From positions 434,001 to 498,000 of the forward strand of contig BGZK01000213.1 of NCBI GenBank assembly GCA_005406025.1: a DNA stretch of 64,000 nt. The letters are read 5' to 3'. This document shows, in pieces, positions 49,745 through 62,579 of this stretch (positions are counted from its first letter, which is position 1; the number at the start of each line of letters is the position of its first letter). A program made the position numbers and the translations under genes. The notes beneath the pieces were generated by a model, which was not told the origin of the DNA, made no database searches, and worked only from the letters and a program-made list of their open reading frames with translations. Source of the DNA: Eumeta japonica. Taxonomy: Eukaryota > Arthropoda > Insecta > Lepidoptera > Psychidae.

Positions 49745-49830
49745 GTTTCTGATTTTCATCCAAGTATCCCACTCGATCACCATCCCAGCCCCGGTTTTGG
49801 TTCTGATTCCTGTTCCGTAATCGGTCTTTG
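49745..49830. repeat. short tract family member
   Basis: CACTCGATCACCATCCCAGCC, CCCGGTTTTGGTTCTGATTCC and GTTCCGTAATCGGTC are the same word types as 35030-35300, without a clear tail. Confidence 0.4.
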
Positions 49831-49968
49831 TCAATATAATTCGGTTATAATACGCACTCGTTGCGTAAAAATATTAACAAAGACGCTTTCGAACGCTATA
49901 AAAATTGCTTTACTATTTTGTTTTAGATTTGCCTCAGTAGTGGGGCAAAGAAAAACACAAAGAAACAT

Positions 49969-49992
49969 ACACACACACACACACACACACAC
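49969..49992. repeat. (AC)12 microsatellite
   Basis: Twelve AC units. Confidence 0.95.
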
Positions 49993-52900
49993 ATAATATA
50001 AAAAACTATCAGAGATTTTCATAACAATCAAATGACAAATAATTCAACGAAAGGAACAGCCTGTACTTGAAACACATAAAGCTTGACAACGCTTACAGGT
50101 AAGTAAGATTAATTGTGGACGTATTTCGGACCTAAAGCCGCCATGATACTTGTTCTGTGACAATATTATACACGAATTCATGTAATACTTGATATAACCA
50201 ACGGTAATTAATGAATTGTGTACACGCTTAATGCTGAATTTGGGTTGAAGGTTTGTTCTTGATGTTCAGGGTTCTATCTATGGCTTATTTAGACCATTAA
50301 ATTCTCTGTATCGCAGTCAAAATTATTACATCTAAAGCACAAAATTGTTTATAATTATGAACTTGGTAAAAACTCGCATCAGGGGAAGATGTTTGTACCA
50401 TTGAATATTTAAGTAAATCTACGTATATTAATATCTAATATATTGAAAGGTATTTAAAATTCTGTTGTTGAGGCATACGCTCCCAGAATATTTTTTATTT
50501 GATATTGAAGGGTTTGGATCTTAAAACCCGTTATTATGATCCAGAACGATTTGGGACTCCTAGGGACCGTGACCGATGTTTGAATGTGCTCTCCGAGGCA
50601 CGGGCCTAGTAATATAATTTGGTTTAATTTAAAAAGTATTTGGCATTCGACTGACAAGCGTCAAAAGACCTATAAGCGACTAATAGAACGGTATACACGA
50701 TTGAGTTGTCTGTAGTAACAATGTATCGTCTTTTTCATTTGGTATATATTAAGCCAAAAGAGGGAAAATACATAAAAGTACATTTTTATGGACTGTATGC
50801 GACACCACATTCATCGTAATAATCGAAACATAACAAGAGAAAGTCTCATCGGTGTTCACTAGCAAATATGAAGTTACCCCATAAAATGGTAATTTGATAA
50901 CAGCTTCTGTACGAGATATCGCAGTGTTATCCGATGGATCCATAATTAATTTTGATTAAAAGTAAGGCCAATTGTTTGCATTTATGACTCGATTTAGTCG
51001 ATGGATCATAGAAAAGAAGAAATTTAAAAGCATCTGTTTTGAATATCTAATTGTCAATGACATTGAATTCGTCATTAGACTGATCTGTCATCTGTCACTT
51101 ATGTCTTATAAAAGTAAACTTTTTCAAATACAAAAATTTATGAGTATTATTTTTCTGTTTGGAAAAGCATCAGGACAGGCATTGCGAAAACCGAATTTCT
51201 TTCAAGGAAATATTATAATCAGTCGACCTTCTCCTGTCGAATATAAATGCTTATTTATCGTGAGATTCTCCTAAGTAACGGGATCTTTTTTTCACCCCCG
51301 CAAAAGCGGATGTCTGATATCTGGGTGCACAGACGCCGGTTAGGAAGTGCACAACGTTCCATTCGTGAGGCAGCCTTAGCTCGCAATGTTCTGCTAAGAA
51401 ACATCTGCCTGCACTGCGCACTGCCGAGGTTTCATCACAGATGAGAATCCAAGAACAAATTTTGATGGGAAGTTAACCCAGTTCAATTTTCGAAATCAGG
51501 TATTCATATTAATATCGTTGTACAACATGTGATTGTGAACATCGTTAAGTTTGATTATATATCTTTTCTCGGCACTTGTTGTCGGATGGCGCCCATTAAT
51601 CACACTGTAATGATGTATACAATGTTTATCACATGTCAGAGGTCACATAAAGAACAATCATAGGCACTGAACCTAATATCTCGCTGAATATAAATTAAAT
51701 ATTTATATTGTATCTTATGCCTTTCATTTACTTATAGTGATAAACTTTCTAATGAAAAATACAGCGACACAATATATATAGAATATTTAAAACTATAAAT
51801 ATTTAATATTCAACTCCATTAGACATATCTATAGATATTGGATCTGAGGATGATGTCAGATTTTCGTTATCTCACTGTTGAGGTGACAACTTCCGGAAAC
51901 GATAACTTTTCGGAGATTGGTAAATGAGTTGCGCAACTCATTGATCAATTCATCTGCCGTGGTCGGTGTTTGGACCCGGTGCCGTCTGATTTGAGGCAAC
52001 GCTATTGGCCATTCGACCAAATCAGCTAATAGCATTTCTCTCTGTTTATGTACATATAAATACATATTTCACCGAACAATAGACAACAACAATATACAAA
52101 CAGTAGGGTACCAAACGAAAATAAGATAGATAAACAAGTTTCCTTCAAATCACTCAGGATGATTTCCCCTTGCGCTCCGTTCTGTATTAGTTTAGGCTTG
52201 TTGTTCGTGAAAATACTTCTTGCTGCGTATGTATTTTACTTTGTTATGTTCGCCGCGTCGCTAATGAAATTAATATTACAACAATTTATTAAATAAAAGC
52301 TGATCCTGAATTTAGGTATTTTGTAGGTTTGTATGTTCAAACGCAAGACGATATGTATTTTGTTAATTATATTATTAGTATTACACTACGCTATCAATAT
52401 AGGTTTTAAAATTACACGAAATGTTCTTAATGAAAGCATTAAAAATTTAAACGGATTCCGGCTACAAGTCGACTGGTAACCTCAAAAGCGGTTATAAGTT
52501 AATGCCACAATTCGTATTAAATTAAAAACTTGTATGTGACCGTAAATGATTTATTTTGAATGTTCTCTGACTATTTATTTTTTGATATATTGTAGCGAAA
52601 CCTACTGTATCATAGTTAACGATCGGTGATTGTTTTTTCGTCTCTTTTCAGAAATAGTAGGATTTTTTAATAATGATTTGAATTTCTATTTTTGATAGCT
52701 CACCTATGTACAAATGAAAAGGTTTAACAGAAAAATATTTAATTTAAACATTTTGTTTTCCTTTCTTTGGAGATAAGTATTATAAAATTATCCACATGTT
52801 TCATTTATTTCTATGCAATATTCGACTTCAGTCAAAATAAAAACTGTCTCTCTTTGTTGTCCATTCCTTTGTTGTGGTGGCTTTTTGCTGAAGCAAAGAA

Positions 52901-54998
52901 AATACGTGAAATATATTTCTGTTTCTTACGACTAGCCCTTTCATTTGACGTCACGTGTTGTACTTGACAAAACAATCTTTTAATTTGCCCCGAAAATTCA
53001 TTCATTAACTTTGATTATTTAGTCACCTAATCCTATAACATACCTACTAAATTCAAATGTTTTTCATGACGGAGGTCCGGAAAATGTAAATTGCGACAAA
53101 TGTATAGACAGAGATATTGCATAAGGGTTCCGTTTTTTCATCTGATGCAAAGTAGCCTAAAAACAAACTCACTGTACATATATTTCGACACAACGAATAG
53201 GAGTAACAGCCATGGCTAACCCTCGGTTGCTTATTGAATTAACGCCAAATGATTCACAGATATGTATCTATCGCGATAAAAAAAAAAAAACTCAATCGTA
53301 TGTTATCATCGTTATTTGTTTTTGTGATAAAAGGAAAATGGTGCGTCAACGTTTGTGATATTTTTGCTTTGTTAGAAAGTACTTATTCAGCAATTTCTAT
53401 GAAAATTGTGTAAGACCGGTTAACCTATCGTAAGTTAGTTTTCTCTGAAATTATCAACAGTGTCGCTGAGAAATATGAATCTTGATGGTTAATCTAGATC
53501 ATGCGAAGATATAGGCTTTTCCTTGTGTTTACACACTTTTAATTAGTGAATTTCTACCTTAAACAAGCCTTTAGTCACCTCCCGACTTTCGAATATCTTT
53601 TTGTGGAAATGGTGATGCGCCATTCCTCTCTGAATATTCTTATACACTACCTACCCATGTGTCTGTACTAAGAAGAGATACATTCTCCACGCCGCCAGCG
53701 AAATGTGTGTCCTGAATATCTCACGTCTTTAAACTAAAAGCAATTGCGATGTGAATGCGTTATGAAGAAACCCAATGCTACAGCGTTAAGGTTAAATTTG
53801 AGATGTTATAGCTTATTGTTATACTGTTTTGTTCTGTGAAAACAGATCATCAAAGGCGATTGAGCAACTGATTGAAAACGTCCCTCTATCAATCCACTTG
53901 GGAAATAAGCTACGCCCTCTTAAGAGAGGATTCAAACCATCAATCGGACCAGTGAGGAAGAGATAACGGCCTTTGAGTCGACAGGCGAAAGTTATTGATT
54001 GTAATTTAACGACCCCGAATTAGACAAAAATTTTAAATAGAAGAAAACTACTAGCCGTAAATCGAAAGTTAATTAAAAGAAAAAGGCTAAATTAAGGGAT
54101 TTTTTACTAGCAATCGTGTTTTTAACTTTTGCAGAATGCATTGGCGGGAACGGTCTCTAAATTATTTTGATGTTTTTCTTTTCGTTTCTATTACATTAAA
54201 TACATTTTTGAAGCTGAGAAAATTAATCTCCATTAAATTATCTGTACAATGGTGTACAATTTTCCCCATTTTCGTTTACTAAGGACAGAAATTATTGCTG
54301 ACAAGATGTGAAAAACATTTTTCGAAATTAAGGCACTCTCAGGTGTACCTATTCGTATTAAAAATCCTGCAACAATGAGATTTACATTTTCAAAAACAAT
54401 ATATTACAGGTGATTTGAAAGTAGAAAGCAAAGTGTGGATGTAACTCACGGAAATGAAGCATCGGTTATTTTACGATGGCGAAGTACGTCGTCCTTGAAT
54501 TTCATTTACCCGTTTTTAATTATTTCAAACCGTAACAAAGTTTAATTTTATCATGCAAATATGTAGCCCAAAACAATGTACGGAGGATTCCACGTCAAAC
54601 GGTCAAAATCCCAATCCGATACGTTCAGTAGTTTCCAAACCGATGCGCGCGACTAAGTATAGATTAATATTTAAAGAAGCGGTTACCACATAGTCTGTAA
54701 ACAAAAAAAAAAAAACTCATACAAAATTTATATATTCGTCCCTTGTATATTTAATGAAAACTCTGTGCTCATAACACGATGAGAAAATTTTACCGGAGAA
54801 ATTACCCCCGGGACTCCGAACTATTCCAAGCTCGCCGCGCCGCGGACCCAGATGCGTTTAAGCTTTTTCGAGGTACGAGGCGAAAACGGCTATGCACGTA
54901 AATAGTTCATGTACATAAATTCATTACAGGTATGCACGTAAATATGTAAATTTGTAAGAGAAAGTACGAAGAAATGCTAAGTGTTAAAGTTAAAAACT

Positions 54999-55213
54999 GT
55001 ACTTGTCAAAATGTCGCCAGTCTTAGAGATATTGGCGTTTGTGACATTAATTTAATGTCACAAATGTCAACTGTCAATTGTGAAGTTAAAATAACGAATT
55101 TTTTCTCGAACGTACTCTCATTTGAAATAAACAGTTAATTATTTCAAATGAGAGTTCAAAGTACGCCTGTTGAGAGTTAACAGACAACTAAAGTGTACAC
55201 GAGTGGCGACATC
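54999..55213. mobile_element. MITE-like element with nested palindromes
   Basis: ATGTCGCCA at 55011-55019 is inverted as TGGCGACAT at 55204-55212. Between them are two perfect palindromes: TTTGTGACATTAA/TTAATGTCACAAA (55038-55064, one-base centre) and ACTCTCATTTGAAATAA with its complement (55114-55155, 8-nt loop). The second is flanked by CGTAC/GTACG. This arrangement is typical of small inverted-repeat elements, but I saw no target-site duplication and the ends are uncertain. Confidence 0.5.
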
Positions 55214-55321
55214 TGTTATGATTACCGTTTTTTTTCCATATGATCTAACAATACATAAACAGTTAAAATTTTAAGATAACAGCAGAGAACGCCACATTGG
55301 TTGTAAGGATAGAAAAATTGA

Positions 55322-55710
55322 TTGTCTGTAAAGTCGATTTACGGACGATAATTTTACATGATAATGTCATAAAAAAACATTGATGAAAAATTGCATTCTT
55401 TTATGAATCGAATTGAATTATTATCACTGAATTATCATTATTTTGTATAAACCAAAGGAGTTAATTGAAAATGACAATGTTTTCGATAAATTAACATTTA
55501 TTTGCACTCGTTAATTCAAATATTTTTCTACTTACATTATAGAGTAAAGAGATAGATGCGTCACAAGCCAAACGCTTAGGCTGATCGTGCCTCTCTATTG
55601 TTCCGCGCTCTCGCTCGCACGCTCGGCTCAGGCGGAACGCGACAATGAGTCATGCTTTTTTGCGCACGCAGCCGGCGTTCATCGATTTATAAGACGTTAT
55701 CACGTCAAAA
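55322..55710. mobile_element. inverted-repeat element with CGCTCTCGCTCG core, long copy
   Basis: Matches 19417-19710 from TTGTCTGTAAAGTCGATTTA to AAGACGTTATCACGTCAAAA in the same orientation. It carries about 95 additional bases between ATCATTATTTTGTATAAACC and the AAGAGATAGATGCG block (about 55440-55545). Its inverted repeats are better preserved than in the short copy. Confidence 0.8.
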
Positions 55711-56451
55711 ATATAACGAATGAATTCGTATAACAAATTTCATTACTAATCAGCAACGTTGAAAGCTATAAATACTCCATTATTCGAATCGATTACGCAT
55801 ACCTATCTTAATAGTGATTGCTTGCGTGAGGTTTTGCTACGTTATGTTTTAGATATACCTTCCCATGAGCTTTCTCTTTCAAGTAGAACGGCTTGAATTT
55901 CATATCGTCCGGACTGGCTAATGCGGTCTGTTGCTGATAACTGGTATCCTCACCAACGCGACTACAATATCGCCGACGTCTTAACGTCTTTTTTTAGTTA
56001 AAATCGAGTTACAACTCGATGAATTTACCCGTCGTGGTCAGAATTCTGACCACGTGTAATAAAACATTGAGTGATGTCAATCAAATAGATATATAAACCG
56101 ATATTTAAAAAATAATATTAAATAGAAAATGTAGTTTACTGTCGGTCGTACGGCGTAGCCATGCTAAAAATAAAAGATAGTGTTATTCGATTTTGCAATA
56201 AAAAACGCACGTCAATATTTCTCCAGAATAAAATTAACTTAAACGTAAATTAAGATAAATACCGCATGTCGAACAGCTATACATCACCAATTCGTATATT
56301 CTTTTCACCGACGAAACTGCTAACATAAATCTATGCGCCTATTTAAAAATGAAGATTTATATCGTTGAACTGCTCGAGGTATTTAAATTTTTACAGTTCT
56401 GAATTGTGCATAACGAGCCCGGGCCGCAAAGCTTTGAACGTATGTACTCAC

Positions 56452-56523
56452 CCTCGTACATTTGCGCGTACTGCGGGAAGCCGGCCGCTCTGAGCCATTT
56501 GCAAGCTTCGGCGGCCTCGATTT
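56452..56523 (-). CDS. cv-c: crossveinless-c / DLC1-family RhoGAP, first SAM-domain exon
   Basis: A 72-nt exon encodes the start of the SAM domain. After two bases completing a (probable) Glu codon it reads IEAAEACKWLRAAGFPQYAQ, then MYE, and ends with the G of a split Asp codon. Vertebrate DLC1 has EIEAKEACDWLRATGFPQYA at this point (from memory), so identity is very high. The acceptor is TTTTTCCCTTTACAG and the donor is GTGAGTAC. Both flanking introns are phase 1. With the exon at 17859-18007 it gives 73 complete codons of a continuous SAM domain. In DLC1/cv-c proteins this domain precedes a long linker, the RhoGAP domain and a START domain; those parts are not in this window. The SAM domain is thought to mediate protein interactions or autoinhibition (family knowledge). 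Confidence 0.95.
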
Positions 56524-56999
56524 CTGTAAAGGGAAAAATATTTCATGTGATTTCATGAAGCCACCGAGTAAAATAATTTAAATACGCCGCATACATTCAA
56601 AGTAGAAACACGGCTTGGTTGAGTCGTTGAAAGAGTATGAGAGTTTTGAGAGACGTTGCTTTTATTTTCGCCTAATTTTAGTTCGTAAGTTTAGTTAAAA
56701 AGGGGAATTCCGCCAAAAAATTAGAAATTTATAAATATTTTTTAACATTGTACTATTAATTTAACCCTTGTTCTGTATCAATTAGTAATATAAAAAAAAT
56801 CCAATATGTTACGAGTAATGTCAAACCATTGTAAATAAGATATCAACGAATCAGTCCCAAAATAAATATGTATTTTCTTTTATCGAGAATAAGTTGTCAT
56901 CGTGTTCCGAGCGTAGTGAGAAAAAAAAATAAAATAAAGATAAAAAATTATATAAATAATGATTAGTCGGATTATTACATCAATTTGTTAGTTAAACGA

Positions 57000-57285
57000 C
57001 ACGAATGGCGTCCGGGTCGAGAGGTTATCCGATGACCTTTCGGCTTCGGAATAATGTGTTTTGTGTCTCCACCATTAGGAATGGATTCAGTAACGGTTTC
57101 TTGCAATGGAGAGTGTTGACAAATTGTCCACCGTCACGATCCGGCCGTGTGTCGTCGTGCGCGACTAGCGCTCAACCCCCGCTTCGTTCACGGGGCGATG
57201 GAATAAGAATTCGTGTGGTCAAGAAGACGTGCCTGGGGATCACCAAATCGATCATGTCGTTTTTTTCACGTTCCTGAAAGAATTT
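57000..57285. promoter_or_regulatory. CpG-rich island 0.5 kb upstream of the SAM exon
   Basis: CpG words are dense (GCGTCCGGGTCGAGAGG, GATCCGGCCGTGTGTCGTCG, TGCGCGACTAGCGC). The plus strand has a 90-codon frame, but cv-c is on the minus strand, where the longest frame starting MIDLVIPRHV stops after about 28 codons and has no phase-1 donor. It may be an alternative promoter or an enhancer; this is an inference from position and composition. Confidence 0.25.
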
Positions 57286-58389
57286 CAAGAACGCCCTATC
57301 AATCGTTCTATTTCTTACGTAGCGCGGTGGTTAAAAGCATCGGCTTCAGTGGTCGAATAAAACCTGACGGAATGACAAACATTCGTTTATTATTAAATCA
57401 ATATCAAAGATGGAAAGTTATTTTAGTACTAAATTTTAAGTTTGTCGATCTTTGGCGCGACGTTGTCGGTTTTGTGTGTTAATCGATCTCAATTAGAGCA
57501 ACTCCCGAAATAAGGGTCTGGAGTTACGACAAGCGACTTAGGGCACCGTCAGTGAACCGTAAAACAACATTGAACTGTTAAGTAATATCGACAGTATCAT
57601 AATTGCAAAAGGGTAGTACCGTGTTCGATAACCGGGTTGCCTAAATTAGTGATAAATTGGCGATTAAAGCATACCTCACTAACAAAGGTACGTGCCCGAA
57701 ACTGTCGCAATAAAGCGAACTTCATAATAAGTATTAATTGCAAAGTGCGACATTCATAAATATGTACGACACGATTTCTTTCACAGACACGACAGTGAGT
57801 CGTGCATCGACTACGCTATCTAGTTTATGTGATTATTTAAATATCTGGCAGTTTATTAAAATAAACTTATTACATTACAACTTCATTACAATTTCATACT
57901 AAAGTTAACAACGACGACGTTGTAGAACAACAAAAAATTAAATTGAAATATAAAATTAGGAACAATTTTCTATCGACTTTCTATCTATATATTTATAACA
58001 TTTTTATTAAATCTCAAAAAATATGTAGGTATACTTGATTAATTTGATAGTGCAATTATTTTTTTTTAGATCAATAATTGTAGATATTAAAAAAAACTTA
58101 CAAAAAAGTCCGCGACGGCATAAGGCTACTTTTTAAGAATGACCGCCAATAAACATTTTTGGTTTTAAAATAACACCCAGCGGTTGAAGGCAAACGACTG
58201 AAGAGACGAGGAATATGATACATATAAAGAGAACTTGACACAAAATTGTATGTTCTCAAGTTAAAAAAAAAAAAAAAACTGAACGCCTAAAATATCAAAA
58301 AGTATGCTTAAATTAGAACATTTGTCTGATTTTAATTTACCTCACAATTAACATGATATATACATGACTTTATTTTTTTTCAAGTCTAT

Positions 58390-58435
58390 ACTTCTGTAGT
58401 CCACGCGCGCGCAGTCGCGAGCACAGCTAGTCTTT
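58390..58435 (+). repeat. RTE-like 3' tail
   Basis: TAGTCCACGCGCGCGCAGTCGCGAGCACAGCTAGTC is the same terminal signature as at 14345-14377, here ending in the canonical AGCTAGT. Confidence 0.6.
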
Positions 58436-58639
58436 TTATAATATTTCATCAATAAGCTTCTACTATACAGGTCGAAAAGGAGAAACTTTTTTTATGCATC
58501 CGACAAAATTTAAAAGTAAAATTCCCTAGACTAACGTATATAAGATTTGTTAAACTCGACGTTCGCTTTCTGTATATTACACCTTGACCTTTTCGTGAGA
58601 ATACTATGCGCCTGATGAATTCTAGATTGCGTTACACAC

Positions 58640-58900
58640 ATTAGGCTGGTCTATTTTAGGCGAACTCCTCCTACGCACGAACCGCGAAAATTATAGGCGT
58701 TAGCGACAATTCGAGAGGAATGATTGGATGTCAAATGAGAGCGGTAACGAGATAGCGTCTAGCCGATGTTATACGGCTGAGTGGAGATGTTTATTGAATT
58801 AGTATTGATGATGATGAATTGGGTCAATCGAATTAAAACTGTATTGAATGGCGGGTCATCATACATACGGCGGTCGGGTAGCTAGCTGGTGAGCATTAAT
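58640..58900. promoter_or_regulatory. candidate conserved non-coding island
   Basis: A balanced-composition stretch free of repeat words (GGCGAACTCCTCCTACGCACG, ATAGCGTCTAGCCGATG, TGTATTGAATGGCGGGTC) with stops in all frames. A similar island follows at 59640-59780 (CAGGGCCGGCCCAATC, GATGCGGTAATTATTGCTCG). Enhancer function is an inference. Confidence 0.2.
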
Positions 58901-60780
58901 ATGATTATCCCGTTTATTAGAAAATGTAAGACAATACGGCAGTTATACGTGAAATGTGAGCCTCTTCTAAATACCAAGTCTTTATGATTAAAAGAGAATA
59001 GAGGCCAATCTTTTATTCTAGAATATGGCGATATCATAGAGCATAAAATAATTACAATATTGCAGTTACGTATAATGGAAAATTAAGTTTTGATATGTGA
59101 ATCATTTTTTGTTAATGTAGTCGAGGAGTCTGCGGCCTTTGCCTACCATTCTGAGAAATAGGCATAAGTTCATAATAATGTTGACGATGATCAAGAAGCA
59201 TACACAGACGGTCGATAAGAAAATTTGTAATTAAAATGAAGTTTAACATCTGCATGAAAATTATGTCATCATATTCACAACCTTTTGACAATTCGATACT
59301 TTTATATAGATTTTTTTCAAATTTTTAGAATTTGTAGATTTTCTAAGGAAAACTCAGGTATTATAATTATGTTCGAAACGTGATCTCCAGTATATCAGGT
59401 TGCCAATAAAAAATTACACCGAACTCATACATAGTAAGTCTTAAAAACATTTTGTATCTCGCATTTCTCCTGAATATGATAAATTACACGCAATAGCGTA
59501 ACACACGCGCAATTTAGATCTTAATGTCGTACGCTTACAAGAAATACGCCTCGGCCCAAGGGCCAAAAAACAAACAATAGTAGGCAAGTGAATGACTTTC
59601 TACTGATAAATATGAATAGTTTTTAGTACGGTGGCTGAGTGCAGGGCCGGCCCAATCAGAGCTATTGTGACCGCGACGGTAACAAATGTCTAAATAATGG
59701 ACAAGTAAGGAGATACGGAAAGGTCCCGGAGCCGATGATTGGGGTCATCAAATGGATGCGGTAATTATTGCTCGCCGGCTTTCAGTACGCTTTTAAACAT
59801 GTCGTTTTAGTGATATACATAAATGCCGAGGAGTTGTGTAGTAAACAGAATCTAATTGAATGGGACAGTGCGCGTTAAATCTTAGAGACAGTAAGCTCAC
59901 ATTGATACGAAACGTGTTTTGTTCTTCCGCCCTTCCATACCTAATATCCGTCTTATGAAACAAAATACGTCTGATAATGTGGTTCTCGAAATTTTTTATG
60001 ACCAGCTCTGTAGGCGTTTATCTGTTGTCATTTTCAAGTCATTTACCTATAACTGTGTAGTTTAGTTTATGTTGATCTATGATTTCATTAAATTCGGCTT
60101 ATATGTCAATTTTAATTGACGTGTAAAGCAAAAAATGTAATAAAACAATTTTATATCGATTATAACATGTTATTAAATTGGCAACTGTCATTATTTGACA
60201 GAAGATTCTGAAATTACGTTGAAATGATATTTTTAACGGTTTCACAGATATTAACATAGATTCAATGATATTAATCTTTTTAATAGTCTTCAAAAATCTG
60301 GATATAATTAATTAGGTTTAAAACAATGATATTTCGAAATGCCGCTTCCAAAGAACAGTGTTTATTCGTCGCCCGCCCGCATACGTTGCTCAAACAAGTG
60401 TCTGTCGTTATTTGAACTCCCTATAACATTTCTTAAAAAAAGATTGACATATGCATTTGTCAGATTTTAAAAGGTTTATAATATAATTAAAACCCAGACA
60501 AGTGTTTATCGGTCTGTTCGTCAAGACATTCTATTGTTAATAAAATATTTTTATGTAGTTACACGCTACTGCAAAGAAAGACATATATCAAGATCATCGA
60601 GTTAATTAGTAGATATCGTGATATAAAATAAACAAAAGACCTCATTCGCGATGGAAAATAAACTAATTGTTTTACAAAAACAACTTGATAAAATATCATC
60701 TATAATAATAATAAAAAAAATAGAAAAACTTTTTAACATATATATATTACGTATATTAATACGCAATATGTATTTGAGAT

Positions 60781-60885
60781 ATGCACACAAGCGCACGTGC
60801 ATACGCGCGCACATGCATACATTCACTCTCACACATCCGCAAACTCGCACACCCGCGCATCCGCACAATCACATATATATATAAT
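60781..60885. repeat. imperfect CA/CG simple-sequence tract
   Basis: GCACGTGCATACGCGCGCAC, CATTCACTCTCACACATCCG and CACCCGCGCATCCGCAC run into ATATATATAT. Open frames across it on both strands are by-products of the missing stops in CA repeats. Confidence 0.85.
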
Positions 60886-61403
60886 TGTTGGATAGAATTG
60901 AACAAGCTTTCTGGACTTTCAAACAATAAATTTAACGAAAAGCATATTTTTGAATATGTAACTAAAGACAATGCGCCCCGAATTTAGGAAGTTATCTTTT
61001 TTCTCATCGTGAAGTTGAACACATTTTCCTGAAAAGTTTTATCATCAACATTTTTAGATTATATCAATCGATTTTAGTAGAATTAATGAAATTCAATGCA
61101 GTTGTCTGAAAAATGAATCTGTTCAGAGTTTGAGATGAATCGATGTATGAATCGATGCAAACGATGAATCGAACTTGTCAAATTATATGAAGAAAGTATT
61201 CGTTTGAAATTTCTTTTTTTCAAGTTTTTTCGAAATATTTGCAAGGTGAAAACTCAATATTAAAATAACGGAGGAAAAACTGGCATGGCCCGTATTTTCA
61301 CGATATTTTCCTAAGTGGGAGGCGTTTCTTGCATTCATAGAATTCGACCACGGCTGAAGCCCTATCTTTTGCGTTTGGATCTCTGTTCAACAGCATTGGA
61401 CAA

Positions 61404-61740
61404 TTGAGTTCGTTAAAGAATGAACAATCGACTCCTAGTTTTTTGCGGCCCGAACACATAATAGCACTAACCGACAACAGTGCATACTTAAATTTGTATC
61501 TAGTATTTTGTGCCCGTGCTTATAAGATATCTGTCAAGGCTGGGCGCGGACGTCGGGAGCTCAATAGTTTAGTCACCTACAAAATCAACTTTCACCCGTG
61601 TCGTCGGTTGATTTCTATCATTTTAACACGATTCAAGACGCGTGGGCGTACGAGAATCGGTTTCCATTAAAATATCGTAAAATGGCATCCATCTTCGCCC
61701 GCTAATTTGTATGATAATCAGCCGAATTAATACGGCCTTT
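61404..61740. promoter_or_regulatory. candidate conserved non-coding island
   Basis: GCTGGGCGCGGACGTCGGGAGC, CACCCGTGTCGTCGG, CAAGACGCGTGGGCGTACG and GCCGAATTAATACGGCC (a 14-bp palindrome-like GGCC/AATTAAT core) stand out from the AT-rich background. An 88-codon plus-strand frame is present, but the peptide is not recognisable. Confidence 0.2.
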
Positions 61741-62579
61741 TAACAATTAACAAAAAACAAGATTATACGAAATCAGCTAATTATAATATTTTATTACTTC
61801 ATTAAACCAGTTGCGGTGGTAGTAATTTATAGTTTAATTATAAAGGTGAAAATATTGTGTTTAGCACTTACGAAGTTATAGTTTTGAGAATGGAAGATAC
61901 GTTAGAAGACTACTTGATCACTGGGCATTATTTAATATCGAACCATATACTAGTTGGTGATTAGGGTTTGTGTAAAAAGCAAATTGATTTCTTTTAACAA
62001 TCAGGTTGTACGATATTTATAGAGCATCACAGTTTGCCCTATATAAAGGTCAATAAACGGTATGAGGTTAATTTGACTATCAAAGACAGCAAAGAAAGTA
62101 CATAAAGGCCTTCATGGGGGGTAAGATATTAGGGCTATAACATCAATAAAAATAATGAAAAAAATCAAAGGAGGTTTAATTTGTTTTTACGACCCTCAAA
62201 GTTATATTTCATAAATTATCTGCATTCTTATTTAGTAAAATTATTTTTAATTCAGAGGGGTGACCTAATTTAAGAATATTTTTATGAAGCGAGTGTTATT
62301 AGATCATTAAACGATAAAAAGAAATCACAAGCGCCCAACCTCAAAACATTTAAAAATAAAATATTTTTCATGAAATGCCTTTAATTTTAATTTTTGTTCG
62401 TATTATGGAAACTAGTTAGTTTTGTACATGGAGTTTAGTATTGTTGTAACAAATTTTAGGGTAACATTCGTAGCATTCAGGTATTCATTATTGTTCAGTC
62501 AAAAAATGGCTGTTCGTGTAGACATACATCCAGTTTTTTTTTTAATAAACACGTAAGAGCCATAAGACGAGTCTTAAGA

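Larger units (their letters stand above)
18008..56451 (-). other. cv-c: 38-kb intron inside the cv-c SAM domain
   Basis: The intron runs from the donor GTGAGTAC beside 56452 to the acceptor ...CATTCACAG beside 18007 and is phase 1. Its 38,444 nt contain no second convincing gene on either strand. Long stretches, for example 22900-26450, 38800-41500, 45450-46330, 48700-49700 and 50100-54750, are AT-rich sequence in which I see nothing I can name beyond short repeat pieces. Named elements, microsatellites and GC-richer islands inside it are listed separately. Large early introns of developmental genes often house enhancers and alternative promoters, which is an inference here. Confidence 0.9.

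Noticed and set aside
60602..60987. Several overlapping frames on both strands
   Set aside because: They arise from the CA/CG simple-sequence tract, which lacks stop codons.
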